Origin: a virus
Length of the DNA stretch: 38,040 bases
Virus record (IMG/VR): IMGVR_UViG_3300030233_000166
Coordinates: 1-38,040 of that record
Direction: 5' to 3' (one strand)
The position numbers and the translations under genes are program-made. Below the pieces are notes generated by a model. That model ran no database searches. It saw only the letters and a program-made list of their open reading frames with translations, and had not been told where the DNA came from. Shown here piece by piece: positions 23,166 to 30,873 of this stretch. Positions within the stretch are counted from its first letter, which is position 1. Every line of letters starts with the position of its first letter.

Positions 23166-23462
23166 GTCCCAACCTCCCCGATGGTCCCAACCGTGTCCCA
23201 ACCTCCGGAGGGGGTTGGGGACACGAAAAGCCATTCAAAAACAACGGTGTCCCCAACCTCACTCCGTGGTCCCAACCTTTTGCTACACATTCATGTGGGA
23301 GAACGGAAAAGGTCGGGAACATGTTTTTCTATACGAAAAGAGAAGGACCCCCGTTGGGGACACCGAGGTTGGGACCACATCCGGGCAACCCATTGGAGTG
23401 AAACGATAAAGGGCTGTCCCAACCCCCTCGAAGGTTGGGACCAGGCGGTCTGAGGTTGGGAC
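23166..23462. repeat. Cluster of a 9-bp motif GTCCCAACC in both orientations
   Basis: GTCCCAACC occurs at 23166-23174, 23184-23192, 23195-23203, 23269-23277 and 23416-23424. The complement GGTTGGGAC occurs at 23367-23375, 23433-23441 and 23454-23462. Three forms with one extra G or C lie at about 23213-23222, 23249-23258 and 23353-23361. That makes about 11 sites in 300 bp. The pair 23416/23433 is a perfect hairpin. Spacing is irregular, so it is not a CRISPR array. It lies between the replication genes and the RuvC-like gene and could be an iteron-type origin or a protein-binding array. Confidence 0.75.
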
Positions 23463-23591
23463 CGGGACGGGCAGCACGTCGATCTTCGCCGGCCGCGTCG
23501 TCCCTCGTCATTTTCGCTTTGGCCGAGGACCGCCGGATGCTACATCTTGCGGTGACCGAAGCCGAAGGCCCACAGCTTGTGAGCCTTCACG

Positions 23592-24113
23592 ATGAACACA
23601 CTGATCCCCGCGCAGGACATCCACCCCGAACCGGGTGCGATCAACCGGTCCTGCATCCTCGCCCTCGACCTCGGCACCACGACCGGCTGGGCGCTCCGCT
23701 GCCATGACGGACTGATCACCAGCGGCACGGTCAGCTTTCGCCCCGGACGCTTCGACGGTGGCGGCATGCGCTACCTGCGTTTCACCAACTGGCTGACTGA
23801 ACTCGACCGGCTGTCGGGGCCCATTGCCGCGATCTGGTTCGAGGAAGTTCGCCGCCACGCCGGGACCGACGCGGCCCACATTTACGGCGGGCTGATGGCT
23901 ACCCTGACCTCGTGGGCCGAACTGCGCGGCGTTCCCTACGAGGGCGTTCCAGTCGGCACGATCAAACGCCATGCCACTGGCAAGGGCAACGCGCCGAAGA
24001 AGGCGATGATCGCCGCGGCCCGAGCACGAGGGTTCTCACCCGCCGACGACAATGAGGCTGACGCCATCGCCATCCTGCATTGGGCCATCGAGACGAACGG
24101 TGGCCTGACATGA
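23592..24113 (+). CDS. RuvC-like Holliday junction resolvase
   Basis: A 173-residue protein with the RNase H-like fold of RuvC and phage resolvases: first strand ILALDLGTTTGWAL (D26), IWFEEVRRHAG (E84) and the C-terminal acidic motif SPADDNEADAIAIL (D153/E155/D157). It would cut four-way junctions before packaging. The ATG has no strong ribosome binding site. It follows the 9-bp motif cluster by 130 bp and overlaps the next gene by 4 bp. Confidence 0.85.
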   Translation: MNTLIPAQDIHPEPGAINRSCILALDLGTTTGWALRCHDGLITSGTVSFRPGRFDGGGMRYLRFTNWLTELDRLSGPIAAIWFEEVRRHAGTDAAHIYGGLMATLTSWAELRGVPYEGVPVGTIKRHATGKGNAPKKAMIAAARARGFSPADDNEADAIAILHWAIETNGGLT

Positions 24114-24310
24114 GATGGTACCCGAAAGGCTATGGCGGCACGCGCCGGGATCCGGACCAGGTGAAGCGCGATGGCTGGCACGATGAGGGTGTGCTCGCGG
24201 TCTCCGTCGAAGACGACCGGCTGACCTGGCCGGAACGCGAGCTGGTCCGTCAGCTTGGCGAGAAGCTGTATGGGCCACGGACGGATGAACGGGAGGCCGC
24301 CAATGGCTGA
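24110..24310 (+). CDS. Small phage protein after the resolvase
   Basis: A 66-residue protein, MRWYPKGYGGTRRDPDQVKR, then DGWHDEGVLAVSVEDDRLTW and PERELVRQLGEKLYG. The ATG overlaps the resolvase stop (ATGA) and the last 8 nt overlap the next gene. It is mixed alpha/beta and of unknown function. The same short protein recurs at this position in related prophages, as far as I recall. Confidence 0.7.
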   Translation: MRWYPKGYGGTRRDPDQVKRDGWHDEGVLAVSVEDDRLTWPERELVRQLGEKLYGPRTDEREAANG

Positions 24311-24731
24311 CTGGACGCCCACAATGGTCGAGGACCGGCTCGAGAGCGCCGCCGACGTGTTCCGGTCGCTGCCTGAGGTGAAGCCGCAGGGCTACTTCAA
24401 CGCCTGGCCCGAATACTTCCACAGCTTCGCCGATCAGGTCGGCCAGGAGCCCCGAACCCGCCGGCCCAAGCCCAGCCCGCGCGACATCACGCAGGCCGAG
24501 GATGCTCTGCTCTGGCTGCGCTGGCTCGACCCCGCTGATGCGCGCCTGCTCTGGCTCCGGGCGAACCGGAAGCCGTGGAAGCCGATCTGCTGGGAGTTGG
24601 GCATCAGCCGCGCCACGGCGAACCGGCGCTGGCAGTACGGCATCGCGATGATCGTCTGGCGGCTTAGTGGAAGAAAACCTCCGAGAAGAAGGGACATGAA
24701 CTACATTGTCCGAAAGGTGACATCACTGTAG
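24303..24731 (+). CDS. DUF6362-like helix-turn-helix protein
   Basis: A 142-residue protein: WTPTMVEDRLESAADVFRSL, GYFNAWPEYFHSFAD, then ALLWLRWLDPADARLLWLR and a helix-turn-helix (WKPICWELGISRATANRRW). I recognise it as DUF6362. In phages such proteins sit between the replication and packaging modules and probably regulate late genes or act in packaging. The ribosome binding site GGGAGG is about 9 nt ahead of the ATG. A 147-bp gap follows, before the cargo genes. Confidence 0.8.
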   Translation: MADWTPTMVEDRLESAADVFRSLPEVKPQGYFNAWPEYFHSFADQVGQEPRTRRPKPSPRDITQAEDALLWLRWLDPADARLLWLRANRKPWKPICWELGISRATANRRWQYGIAMIVWRLSGRKPPRRRDMNYIVRKVTSL

Positions 24732-24878
24732 CGCGGTTCGTCAATCGACTTCGCATTAGGTCGAACCGTTCGGGAGAACCATTTTACGTCTGTGTCGCCG
24801 CACGCGGCTAACCTTCTACAGTGACACGGTGCCGGCGAGGCGCTAGCATGCACTAGGCAGGGTCCACTGGAGGTGAGG

Positions 24879-25736
24879 ATGGAGCTCCAAAAGCTTTTTG
24901 CGGCAGTTGTAATCCTTTGTGCATTTGACCGCGCAGCACTCGCTCAACAGGTAGTCTTTGGCGATTCTTATGATAACGAGATGGCAAAATTCATTCATTC
25001 CACCAGTCAATCTGTAAGGTGGGCCAATCAAGATCTGTCGCGCCATGTTGTTTGCAACAGACACGATAGCAAGGGCTTGATCTTCACTTGGACACCACCG
25101 GGCTTTGGTTCCGGGCTAGACTGCCCATTGGCAGTGAACCAATGTGCCATATTGGAACGAGACGCAGTGGGTGAACTCGAGGAATCCGACAGCTCTATCG
25201 GCTTCATCCAAGATGATGACGGAAGCCACTCCGTAGTTGCGCTTGTTGACACGGAGAGTTCTTCTTACAACGGTGGCTGGCTTGGCAGTCGATTCTTAAC
25301 CTTCCTGTCTGGACCGCCGCAATGCGCGCCACGCGTCCTAGAGATAAACTCTTGGGCAATCCTCCAGCAGGACTCAAAAGACGTCGCAATTGATATTTCG
25401 TGGCACCCGCCCGGTGTGCGAATTGCATATGGCATCGACCGCTCAAGATACTCGGATGAGCAAATTGAATCTATCATTGAGGCTCTTTCGGAAACTGACT
25501 CAGAGGCGTCGGAGCAGTCAGTACAGGATGTAATCAGTGAGGAGGCACTGTCGTGGCTGGGTGATGACTTTTCAATTAGTGCAGTGATCGTATTTCAAAC
25601 ACCGGAAGACGGCAATAATACAGCGTCAATACGGTTCCCAACCGAGGGCGAAGTGCAGTCTGTAACGGTTCCAGTTTTTTTTCTATCTGGTGAGACCCTT
25701 CTAGCCGCTGCGCTCTTCGACGGATTGGCTCCCTAG
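24879..25736 (+). CDS. Exported protein of unknown function, cargo
   Basis: A 285-residue protein with an N-terminal signal peptide (MELQKLFAAVVILCAFDRAA, cleavage after ALA before QQ). The mature part is acidic, Ser/Asp/Glu-rich and has four scattered cysteines (VVCNRHDSK, LDCPLAVNQCAI, PQCAPRVLEIN), suggesting disulfides in the periplasm. No catalytic motif is known to me. The ATG at 24879 has GGAGG 5 nt upstream and is preferred to the GTG at 24873. Its codon use is visibly more A/T-rich than that of the phage genes, a sign of separate origin. A membrane protein gene follows after 28 bp. Confidence 0.75.
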   Translation: MELQKLFAAVVILCAFDRAALAQQVVFGDSYDNEMAKFIHSTSQSVRWANQDLSRHVVCNRHDSKGLIFTWTPPGFGSGLDCPLAVNQCAILERDAVGELEESDSSIGFIQDDDGSHSVVALVDTESSSYNGGWLGSRFLTFLSGPPQCAPRVLEINSWAILQQDSKDVAIDISWHPPGVRIAYGIDRSRYSDEQIESIIEALSETDSEASEQSVQDVISEEALSWLGDDFSISAVIVFQTPEDGNNTASIRFPTEGEVQSVTVPVFFLSGETLLAAALFDGLAP

Positions 25737-25764
25737 CGGCAAACATTAGCCGAGGTCATAAACG

Positions 25765-26148
25765 ATGTTTCTGGAGACAATTAAAACATTTAAGGGTATC
25801 GGAGGCGCGCTCGGCGGCCTTTTCTTGGTCATCTATCTTGAGAGTATTCTGCTGTTTCCTGAGGCGCTTTCATTCTATTTGGTTCCCGCCTCCTTATTGG
25901 CGGGACTGCTAGGATACGCGCTCTGCACCCAAGTGGCAGGACCGTCCCGGATCAGATGGGGGCTAATAGGTACGGCTATTTCACTCTTGATCGTTGTTGT
26001 TCTCCTGCAGGTTTTAAGCTCTGATAGGATCTTTGTAATATGGGGTATCGTTTTATTCTCAGTGACTGGGAATATTTCCCTTTTTCTTCTCCTTGGTGAG
26101 GCCATAGAGAAATTTTTAGGACCTCCACCGCCACCAGCCGCTCAGTAG
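25765..26148 (+). CDS. Four-helix integral membrane protein, cargo
   Basis: A 127-residue protein that is nearly all membrane, with hydrophobic helices at about 14-33, 37-56, 65-84 and 89-111. It has short charged loops and a C-terminal proline stretch (FLGPPPPPAAQ). No family is recognised. It lies 28 bp after the exported protein gene, with the same A/T-rich composition, so the two are probably co-transcribed cargo. Small membrane proteins of prophages often act in superinfection exclusion or lysis, and no evidence for either is seen. Confidence 0.7.
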   Translation: MFLETIKTFKGIGGALGGLFLVIYLESILLFPEALSFYLVPASLLAGLLGYALCTQVAGPSRIRWGLIGTAISLLIVVVLLQVLSSDRIFVIWGIVLFSVTGNISLFLLLGEAIEKFLGPPPPPAAQ

Positions 26149-26640
26149 AAAGCGCTGGCGAACCTGTTTTGCTTGCCTCTTTGTCAAGGCAGGCCGTCAA
26201 GGCATTACTTCTTTGAGACATTTTTCTGCGAGACACCGGACGGCGAGACGGATCGCCCCGCTGGCGCTATCCATGGCGATATACTCGGGGTCGTGCGCTC
26301 GGGCGAACCGACGCTCATTCTGAGGTGGACACCGGGGCTGGCTTCCGGGGTCCAGCGGGGGTCCAGGCCGCCAAGTCTCTGTTTTCCGGTTCCTTTTCGG
26401 GCCGAAACGTATGTTGGCGGGCTTGGCTCGGCATTTCGCCAGCGACAGGGCCGGATTTTTGGGAAGCCACCGGAGTCCAGCGTCCAGCCGCGGCGCCCTG
26501 AAACCCTCGTGAATTCATGCACCTGACCGGCCGCCCGGGGTGGATACCCAGCGGATGCCGGAGTCCAGCCGGAAACCGGTGCACCCCATCGCGCCGGAGT
26601 CCACCCGGCGGATGCCGATCGACCATCGACAGGAACCTTC
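26149..26640. other. Gene-free region with repeated GGAGTCCAGC-like motifs
   Basis: About 490 bp between cargo and methyltransferase. Related short motifs recur: GGGGTCCAGC near 26347, GGGGTCCAGG near 26357, GGAGTCCAGC near 26472 followed by GTCCAGCC, GGAGTCCAGC near 26560 and GGAGTCCACC near 26596. Two of them adjoin GCGGATGCC. An open frame on the minus strand (26205-26642) exists but is a WTP-rich translation of these repeats and not a credible protein. No tRNA, terminator or promoter is clear. Confidence 0.45.
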
Positions 26641-27963
26641 ATGACCCTCGCCTTCGCCCCCGAGCGGATCGAGATGTGGCCGCTTGCGAGCCTGCAGCCC
26701 TACGCGAAGAACGCGAAGGTGCACGGGCCCGACCAGGTCGCAAAGATCGCCGCCAGCATGGCCGAGTTCGGCTGGACTGTGCCCTGCCTCGTCGGCGAGG
26801 ACGGGGAGCTGATCGCGGGCCACGGCCGGGTGCTGGCGGCGACGCAGCTCGGGCTGACCGAGGCGCCGGTGATCGTGCTCGGCCACCTGACCGAGGCACA
26901 GAGGCGGGCGTACCGCATCGCGGACAACAAGCTGACCGAACTCGGGTCTTGGGACGAGGCGATGCTCTCGGCCGAGCTGCAGGACCTGCTGGCCGACGAC
27001 TACGACCTGTCGCTGGTCGGCTTTTCGGACGGCGAGCTGGACAAGCTTCTGGCGTTCGATCCGGACGGGGGCGGTGAAGAAGAAGGTGGCGCCGGGGGCT
27101 CCGTGCCTCCGGTGACCATCCCCGAGCCGCCGCGCAATCCGGCCTCGCGGACGGGCGACCTGTGGATCCTCGGCGATCACCGGCTGCTCTGCGGGGACTC
27201 GACCTCGCATGACGACGTGCGTCGCCTGATGAACGGCGAGCGCGCGGTGCTGTTCGCGACCGACCCGCCGTATCTCGTCGACTACGACGGCTCGAACCAC
27301 CCGACGCGCAACAAGGACTGGAGCCAGTCCTATGGCGTCACCTGGGACGACAGCTCGCAGGGCGCGGACCTCTACGACGGGTTCATCGCCGCGGCCGTCG
27401 CCGAGGCGATCACCGAGGATGCGGCCTGGTACTGCTGGCACGCGTCGCGCCGTCAGGCGATGCTCGAGGCCTGCTGGGAGAAGGCGGGCGCCTTCGTCCA
27501 TCAGCAGATCATCTGGGTGAAGGACCGCGGGGTGCTTACCCGGTCGCACTACCTGTGGAAGCACGAGCCCTGCTTCATGGGCTGGCGCCGTCCGAACCGT
27601 CCGCCGAAAGTGGCCGAGCAGACGCTGCCCTCGACCTGGGAGATGCCGTCCTTTGCGAAGGATGAGCGGCCCGACCACCCGACGCCGAAGCCGCTCGATG
27701 CGTTCGGGATCCCGATGCGCCAGCACGTCGCTCGCGGCGGCCTCTGCTACGAGCCTTTCTCGGGTTCCGGCTCGCAGATCATGGCGGGCGAGGCCAATGG
27801 CCGCCGCGTCTACGCGATGGAGATCAGCCCGGCCTATGTCGATGTCTCCGTCGAGCGCTGGCAGGCCGAGACTGGCAAGGCTGCGATCCTCGATAGAGAG
27901 GGCCGGACCTTCGCCGAGGTGAAGGCCGAGCGGTTGGGCGACAAGGCCGATGCCGCCGCCTGA
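26641..27963 (+). CDS. ParB-domain/DNA amino-methyltransferase fusion
   Basis: A 440-residue protein. The N-terminal ParB/Srx-like domain (about 1-120) has LQPYAKNAKVHGPDQVAKIA, GELIAGHGRVLAA and YRIADNKLTELGSW. A Gly/Glu-rich linker follows at about 142-152. The C-terminal methyltransferase domain has catalytic motif IV ATDPPYLVDY and later motif I CYEPFSGSGSQ, the beta-class order (IV before I), plus HPTPKPLDAF. It would methylate adenine N6 or cytosine N4, protecting phage DNA from host restriction. AGGA lies 6 nt before the ATG. The stop overlaps the next start by 1 nt. Confidence 0.92.
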   Translation: MTLAFAPERIEMWPLASLQPYAKNAKVHGPDQVAKIAASMAEFGWTVPCLVGEDGELIAGHGRVLAATQLGLTEAPVIVLGHLTEAQRRAYRIADNKLTELGSWDEAMLSAELQDLLADDYDLSLVGFSDGELDKLLAFDPDGGGEEEGGAGGSVPPVTIPEPPRNPASRTGDLWILGDHRLLCGDSTSHDDVRRLMNGERAVLFATDPPYLVDYDGSNHPTRNKDWSQSYGVTWDDSSQGADLYDGFIAAAVAEAITEDAAWYCWHASRRQAMLEACWEKAGAFVHQQIIWVKDRGVLTRSHYLWKHEPCFMGWRRPNRPPKVAEQTLPSTWEMPSFAKDERPDHPTPKPLDAFGIPMRQHVARGGLCYEPFSGSGSQIMAGEANGRRVYAMEISPAYVDVSVERWQAETGKAAILDREGRTFAEVKAERLGDKADAAA

Positions 27964-28946
27964 TGGCCGTCTACTACAACGATGCCGATCCCGCGGCCTG
28001 CGCATGGCTGCGGGAGTTGATCGCGGCTGGGCTGCTGCCGGCCGGCGATGTGGACGAGCGCTCTATCCTCGAGGTGGAGCCCGCCGACCTGCGCGGCTTC
28101 GCGCAATGCCATTTCTTCGCCGGGATCGGCGGCTGGCCCTACGCGCTGCGCCTAGCGGGCGTTGCCGAGGACCTGCCGGTCTGGACCGGCTCGCCGCCCT
28201 GCCAGCCGTTCAGCCAGGCCGGGCAGCGCAAGGGACAGGACGATGACCGCCACCTCGCACCGGCATTCCTGCGCCTCGTCGCAGCCTGCCGCCCGGAGCT
28301 CGTCCTCGGCGAGCAGGTCGCGAGCGCGGGAGTGCTCGGACCTGGTGGCGGCGCGGCTCGAACAGCGACTGAAGGTGCGACTGGCTGGGCGTGGTTCGAC
28401 GCTCTGGCGACTGACCTGGAAGCGGCATCTTACGCCGTCGCGGCGGCCGATCTACCGGCTGCGGGCATCGGCGCGCCGCACATCCGTCAGCGGCTGTTCT
28501 TCGGCGCTGTCGCCCTGGAGCTGGGCAGGCTGGGCGACAGCCTCGGCGCGGGATCACAAGGACGGATCGGAATGCCGGGCGGTGCCGATCAACGCGCTGC
28601 TCGGCCGGCAGGTCTGGCTGGCGGGCTGGCCGACGTCAATGGCGGGCTCGCCCGCGACGGCTGCGTACAACGCGGCGGGCAACACCGATGCGAGCCGCAG
28701 GACGGTGAAGCTGGTGGATTGGTCGAAGGAGCCGACCCCGCCGGGACCGATGCGACGGACGGCGTCTGGCGAGATCCGGACTGGCTCCTCTGCCGCGATG
28801 GCTGCTGGAGGCCCGTTGAACCCGGAACATTCCCGCTGGCTGATGGGATATCCGGCCGCATGGGGCTTCTGCGGGGCTACGGCAATGCGATCGTGCCGCC
28901 GCTCGCGGCGGAGTTCGTGATGGCATTCATGGAGAGCCTGCGATGA
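27963..28946 (+). CDS. Phage DNA (cytosine-5-)-methyltransferase
   Basis: A 327-residue C5-methyltransferase of phage type. It has an N-terminal MAVYYNDADPAACAWLRELI, motif I HFFAGIGGWPYALRLAG, motif IV TGSPPCQPFSQAG with the catalytic Cys, GEQVAS where cellular enzymes have ENV (motif VI), motif VIII GAPHIRQRLFF, and motif X RGYGNAIVPPLAAEF. From about 28243 a second long frame is open on the same strand over the same bases (separate entry). The middle part of this frame, about residues 195-260, is Gly-rich and less protein-like. It follows the amino-methyltransferase with a 1-nt overlap, so the two modify phage DNA together. Confidence 0.88.
   Translation: MAVYYNDADPAACAWLRELIAAGLLPAGDVDERSILEVEPADLRGFAQCHFFAGIGGWPYALRLAGVAEDLPVWTGSPPCQPFSQAGQRKGQDDDRHLAPAFLRLVAACRPELVLGEQVASAGVLGPGGGAARTATEGATGWAWFDALATDLEAASYAVAAADLPAAGIGAPHIRQRLFFGAVALELGRLGDSLGAGSQGRIGMPGGADQRAARPAGLAGGLADVNGGLARDGCVQRGGQHRCEPQDGEAGGLVEGADPAGTDATDGVWRDPDWLLCRDGCWRPVEPGTFPLADGISGRMGLLRGYGNAIVPPLAAEFVMAFMESLR
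28243..28920 (+). other. Second reading frame overlapping the C5-methyltransferase gene
   Basis: A 225-codon frame, shifted relative to the methyltransferase gene and open from ATG 28243. Parts look like a protein family often annotated in phages: GSTLWRLTWKRHLTPSRRP, LRASARRTS, RDHKDGSE, then LAGWPTSMAGSPATAAYNAA and LNPEHSRWLMGYPAAW. In the same DNA the first frame gives GAPHIRQRLFF and GYGNAIVPPLAAEF. Either both frames are coding, or the second is a GC-rich shadow that databases carry as a false family. I lean to dual coding or frameshift fusion being possible but unproven. Confidence 0.35.
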
Positions 28947-29167
28947 AGCAGAGCCGCACCATGTCGATGGTCGAGGCCGCAGCAAACGTCGTCGTCGGTT
29001 ACGTTCTTGCCATCGCCACGCAGATCGTCGTGTTCCCGTGGTTCGGGATCGAGACGGGTCTCGCGGAGCATCTCAGCATCGGCCTCGCCTTCGTCGGGGT
29101 TTCTCTGGCGCGCGGTTACCTCCTGCGACGGCTGTTCGAGGCGATCCGGATCCGGAGCTTGGAATGA
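28943..29167 (+). CDS. DUF7220-like small membrane protein
   Basis: A 74-residue protein, MKQSRTMSMVEAAANVVVGY, with a hydrophobic helix VVVGYVLAIATQIVVFPWFG and a second one at LSIGLAFVGVSLARGYLL, so probably two transmembrane segments. I recognise it as DUF7220, a common phage gene next to methyltransferases and terminase. The ATG overlaps the methyltransferase stop by 4 bp. Its role is unknown. Confidence 0.82.
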   Translation: MKQSRTMSMVEAAANVVVGYVLAIATQIVVFPWFGIETGLAEHLSIGLAFVGVSLARGYLLRRLFEAIRIRSLE

Positions 29168-29171
29168 AGGA

Positions 29172-29195
29172 CCGCCACCCAGCGTTGGGCGGCGG
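29172..29195. terminator. Hairpin between convergent genes, possible bidirectional terminator
   Basis: CCGCCACCCA (29172-29181) and TGGGCGGCGG (29186-29195) pair with one mismatch over a 4-nt loop. It lies in the 54-bp gap between the convergent genes ending at 29167 and 29222. There is no T run on either side, so its function as a terminator is uncertain. Confidence 0.35.
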
Positions 29196-29221
29196 CATGG
29201 AGTTCGGTGCCGCGGGAGGCG

Positions 29222-29809
29222 TCAGTCGCGCGGTAAGCTGTAGACCCGCCCGCGGCCCTCGACCTTCTCGGAGGTCACTTCGAGCCCAAGCTTCTTCTTG
29301 AGCGCCCCGGCGAAGGCGCCTCGGACCGTGTGCGGCTGCCATCCCGTTTCGGCGACGATCTCTTCGATGGTCGCGCCGCCGTCCGCGCGGAGCATCTCGA
29401 TCAGTTTCGCCTGCTTGGTGCCCGTGCGCGGTGTGCGTGCCTTGGGCGCGGGGTCGGCGTCGGCGGGAGCCCCCTGCGGGGGCTCTGCACTCGGCGCCTC
29501 GTCGGCGCCTGTGGGCGCGCTGTCGCCGCTCTCCGGCTCGACGCTAATGGCGGCGAGGCCCGCGTCGGTGATGTGCAGGAGAATGGCGCGCCCGTCCTCG
29601 TCGTTGCGCCAGATGCGGTTGAGCGCGGCATCGGCCTTGGTCTGGTTGTCAGTCGCCGTCTCGGCGATCAGCCCGCGCTTCAGCAACGCGCCGACCACCT
29701 TTGCGGCGGCGCCGCCGCGGAGCGAGCCGGGGAGTGGCAGGACGTTGCGGTCTTCGCGCTGAGCAGCCGCGCTGAGGATCACGAGCTGGGTATCGGAAAG
29801 CTTGGTCAT
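29222..29809 (-). CDS. DUF3489 domain protein
   Basis: A 195-residue protein with two helix-turn-helix-like parts joined by an Ala/Pro/Glu-rich linker (about 95-130). The N-terminal part is MTKLSDTQLVILSAAAQRED, then GGAAAKVVGALLKRGLIAE and ILLHITDAGLAAI. The C-terminal DUF3489 part is TKQAKLIEMLRADGGATIEE, then IVAETGWQPHTVRGAFAGAL and KKKLGLEVTSEK. Both halves resemble winged-helix DNA-binding domains. It is a common alphaproteobacterial prophage gene of unknown role, here on the minus strand against the flow of late genes, as expected for a regulator expressed separately. Confidence 0.9.
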   Translation of the reverse strand: MTKLSDTQLVILSAAAQREDRNVLPLPGSLRGGAAAKVVGALLKRGLIAETATDNQTKADAALNRIWRNDEDGRAILLHITDAGLAAISVEPESGDSAPTGADEAPSAEPPQGAPADADPAPKARTPRTGTKQAKLIEMLRADGGATIEEIVAETGWQPHTVRGAFAGALKKKLGLEVTSEKVEGRGRVYSLPRD

Positions 29810-29903
29810 GGGGTCGTCTCCGTGTTCGGGCCCGTGACATGCGGCGCCTTCTACGACCCCGAGCCGCGCGTCGGCGCGGCAGGAGTTCCGGCGGTGCCGG
29901 AGA

Positions 29904-30176
29904 TCAGCGGGCGTGTTCGCCCTCGCCGAAGGCGCTGTCTGTGATGCGCTTCAGGAGGCTGGCGTAGTGTTCTAGGGTGCCAACCATGGCCCAGCCCACC
30001 TCGTCGGGGTGGCAGTTGAAATGGTCGTCGCTGAGCGCCTGCAGGCGGGCGAGCATCTCGTCGATCTCGGCTTTCTTGCCGATGAAGGCGTTCAGGGCCG
30101 CTTCCCTGTTCCGGCGCGCCTTCTCGGCGTGGAGTTCGTGGCGCGGGGTCGTGATCGGGTTCAGTCGCGTGGTCAT
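29904..30176 (-). CDS. Small conserved protein before the terminase genes
   Basis: A 90-residue helical protein starting MTTRLNPITTPRHELHAEKA, with GGAG 8 nt before the ATG. KKAEIDEMLARLQALSDDHF then CHPDEVGWAMVGTLEHYASL suggest two long helices. It is on the minus strand, 94 bp downstream of the start of the DUF3489 gene. The frame is open far upstream on this strand, but that is a shadow of the small terminase gene. No function is known to me. The 112-bp gap to the next gene should contain divergent promoters. Confidence 0.75.
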   Translation of the reverse strand: MTTRLNPITTPRHELHAEKARRNREAALNAFIGKKAEIDEMLARLQALSDDHFNCHPDEVGWAMVGTLEHYASLLKRITDSAFGEGEHAR

Positions 30177-30288
30177 CGTGGTGGCTCCGTGGTGAGTTGC
30201 ATCGTCGTCGTGGGATGGACGTTCGCTCTGTCCGCGAGGCTTATCAACGACATAAGCGCCGGACTTTGAATGATAATCGGGGCTAGCG

Positions 30289-30873
30289 ATGCAGGGCATG
30301 AGCGAGCGCCAGTATGCCGCCCATGTCGGGCTGTCGCGCGGCGCGATCCAGAAGGCGAAGGCCGCCGGCCGGCTCGTGCTACATGAAGATGGCAGCATCG
30401 ACGCGGCGGCTTCCGACAGGTTCAGGGCCGAGACGACGGACCCGTCGAAGACCCGCAAGCCGCCCGCGCCGAAGCTTAAACCCGTGCCCGAGGCCGCCGT
30501 CGCTGCCGTGGGCGACACGTTAAGAGAACAGGGGCTGTCCGCCCCGGCCGTTGGCGGCGCTACGACCTTCCTGCAGGCCAAGACCGCGAACGAGGTGCTC
30601 AAGGCGCAGGAGCGGCGTATCCGGCTCCAGAAGCTGAAGGGGGAACTGGTCGATCGTGCCCGGGCGGAGACGCTGATGTTCCGGCTCGCGCGCGACGAGC
30701 GCGACGCGTGGGTGACCTGGCCGGCGCGGGTCGCCGCGCTGATGGCCTCGGAACTCACCGCGGCGCTGGGGGAGGCGTACGAGGTGGAAGCGGCGCTGAT
30801 GCAGAAGGTTCTGGAGGCCCATGTCCGCGCCCAGCTCGACAGCCTCGCGGAGATCCGGCCCGGGCTTGGATGA
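30289..30873 (+). CDS. Terminase small subunit-like protein
   Basis: A 194-residue protein with an N-terminal helix-turn-helix (MSERQYAAHVGLSRGAIQKA, KAAGRLVLHEDGSID), a Lys/Pro-rich linker (about 48-68) and a long helical part (ANEVLKAQERRIRLQKLKGE, then MFRLARDERDAWVTWPARVA). This is the build of Nu1/gpNu1-like small terminase subunits that bind the packaging site. It immediately precedes the large subunit and overlaps it by a few bases. Other prophages annotate such genes as elements of external origin. Confidence 0.82.
   Translation: MQGMSERQYAAHVGLSRGAIQKAKAAGRLVLHEDGSIDAAASDRFRAETTDPSKTRKPPAPKLKPVPEAAVAAVGDTLREQGLSAPAVGGATTFLQAKTANEVLKAQERRIRLQKLKGELVDRARAETLMFRLARDERDAWVTWPARVAALMASELTAALGEAYEVEAALMQKVLEAHVRAQLDSLAEIRPGLG

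Noticed and set aside
23166-23462. CRISPR array
   Set aside because: The repeats are only about 9 bp, occur in both orientations with irregular spacing, and no cas genes are present. The Cas4-like nuclease at 15731 is in a phage operon.
23002-23511. Small proteins in the motif cluster
   Set aside because: The frames are made of VPT/VGT repeats that arise from translating GTCCCAACC and GGTTGGGAC. They have no start context and overlap on both strands.
26205-26642. 145-codon minus-strand frame before the methyltransferase
   Set aside because: It is rich in WTP and Gly/Pro/Arg from repeated GGAGTCCAGC-like DNA, and no family or ribosome binding site is seen.
26515-28005. Minus-strand frame of 496 codons
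   Set aside because: It is antisense to the ParB-methyltransferase fusion, with no recognisable domain and His/Arg/Val-rich shadow composition.
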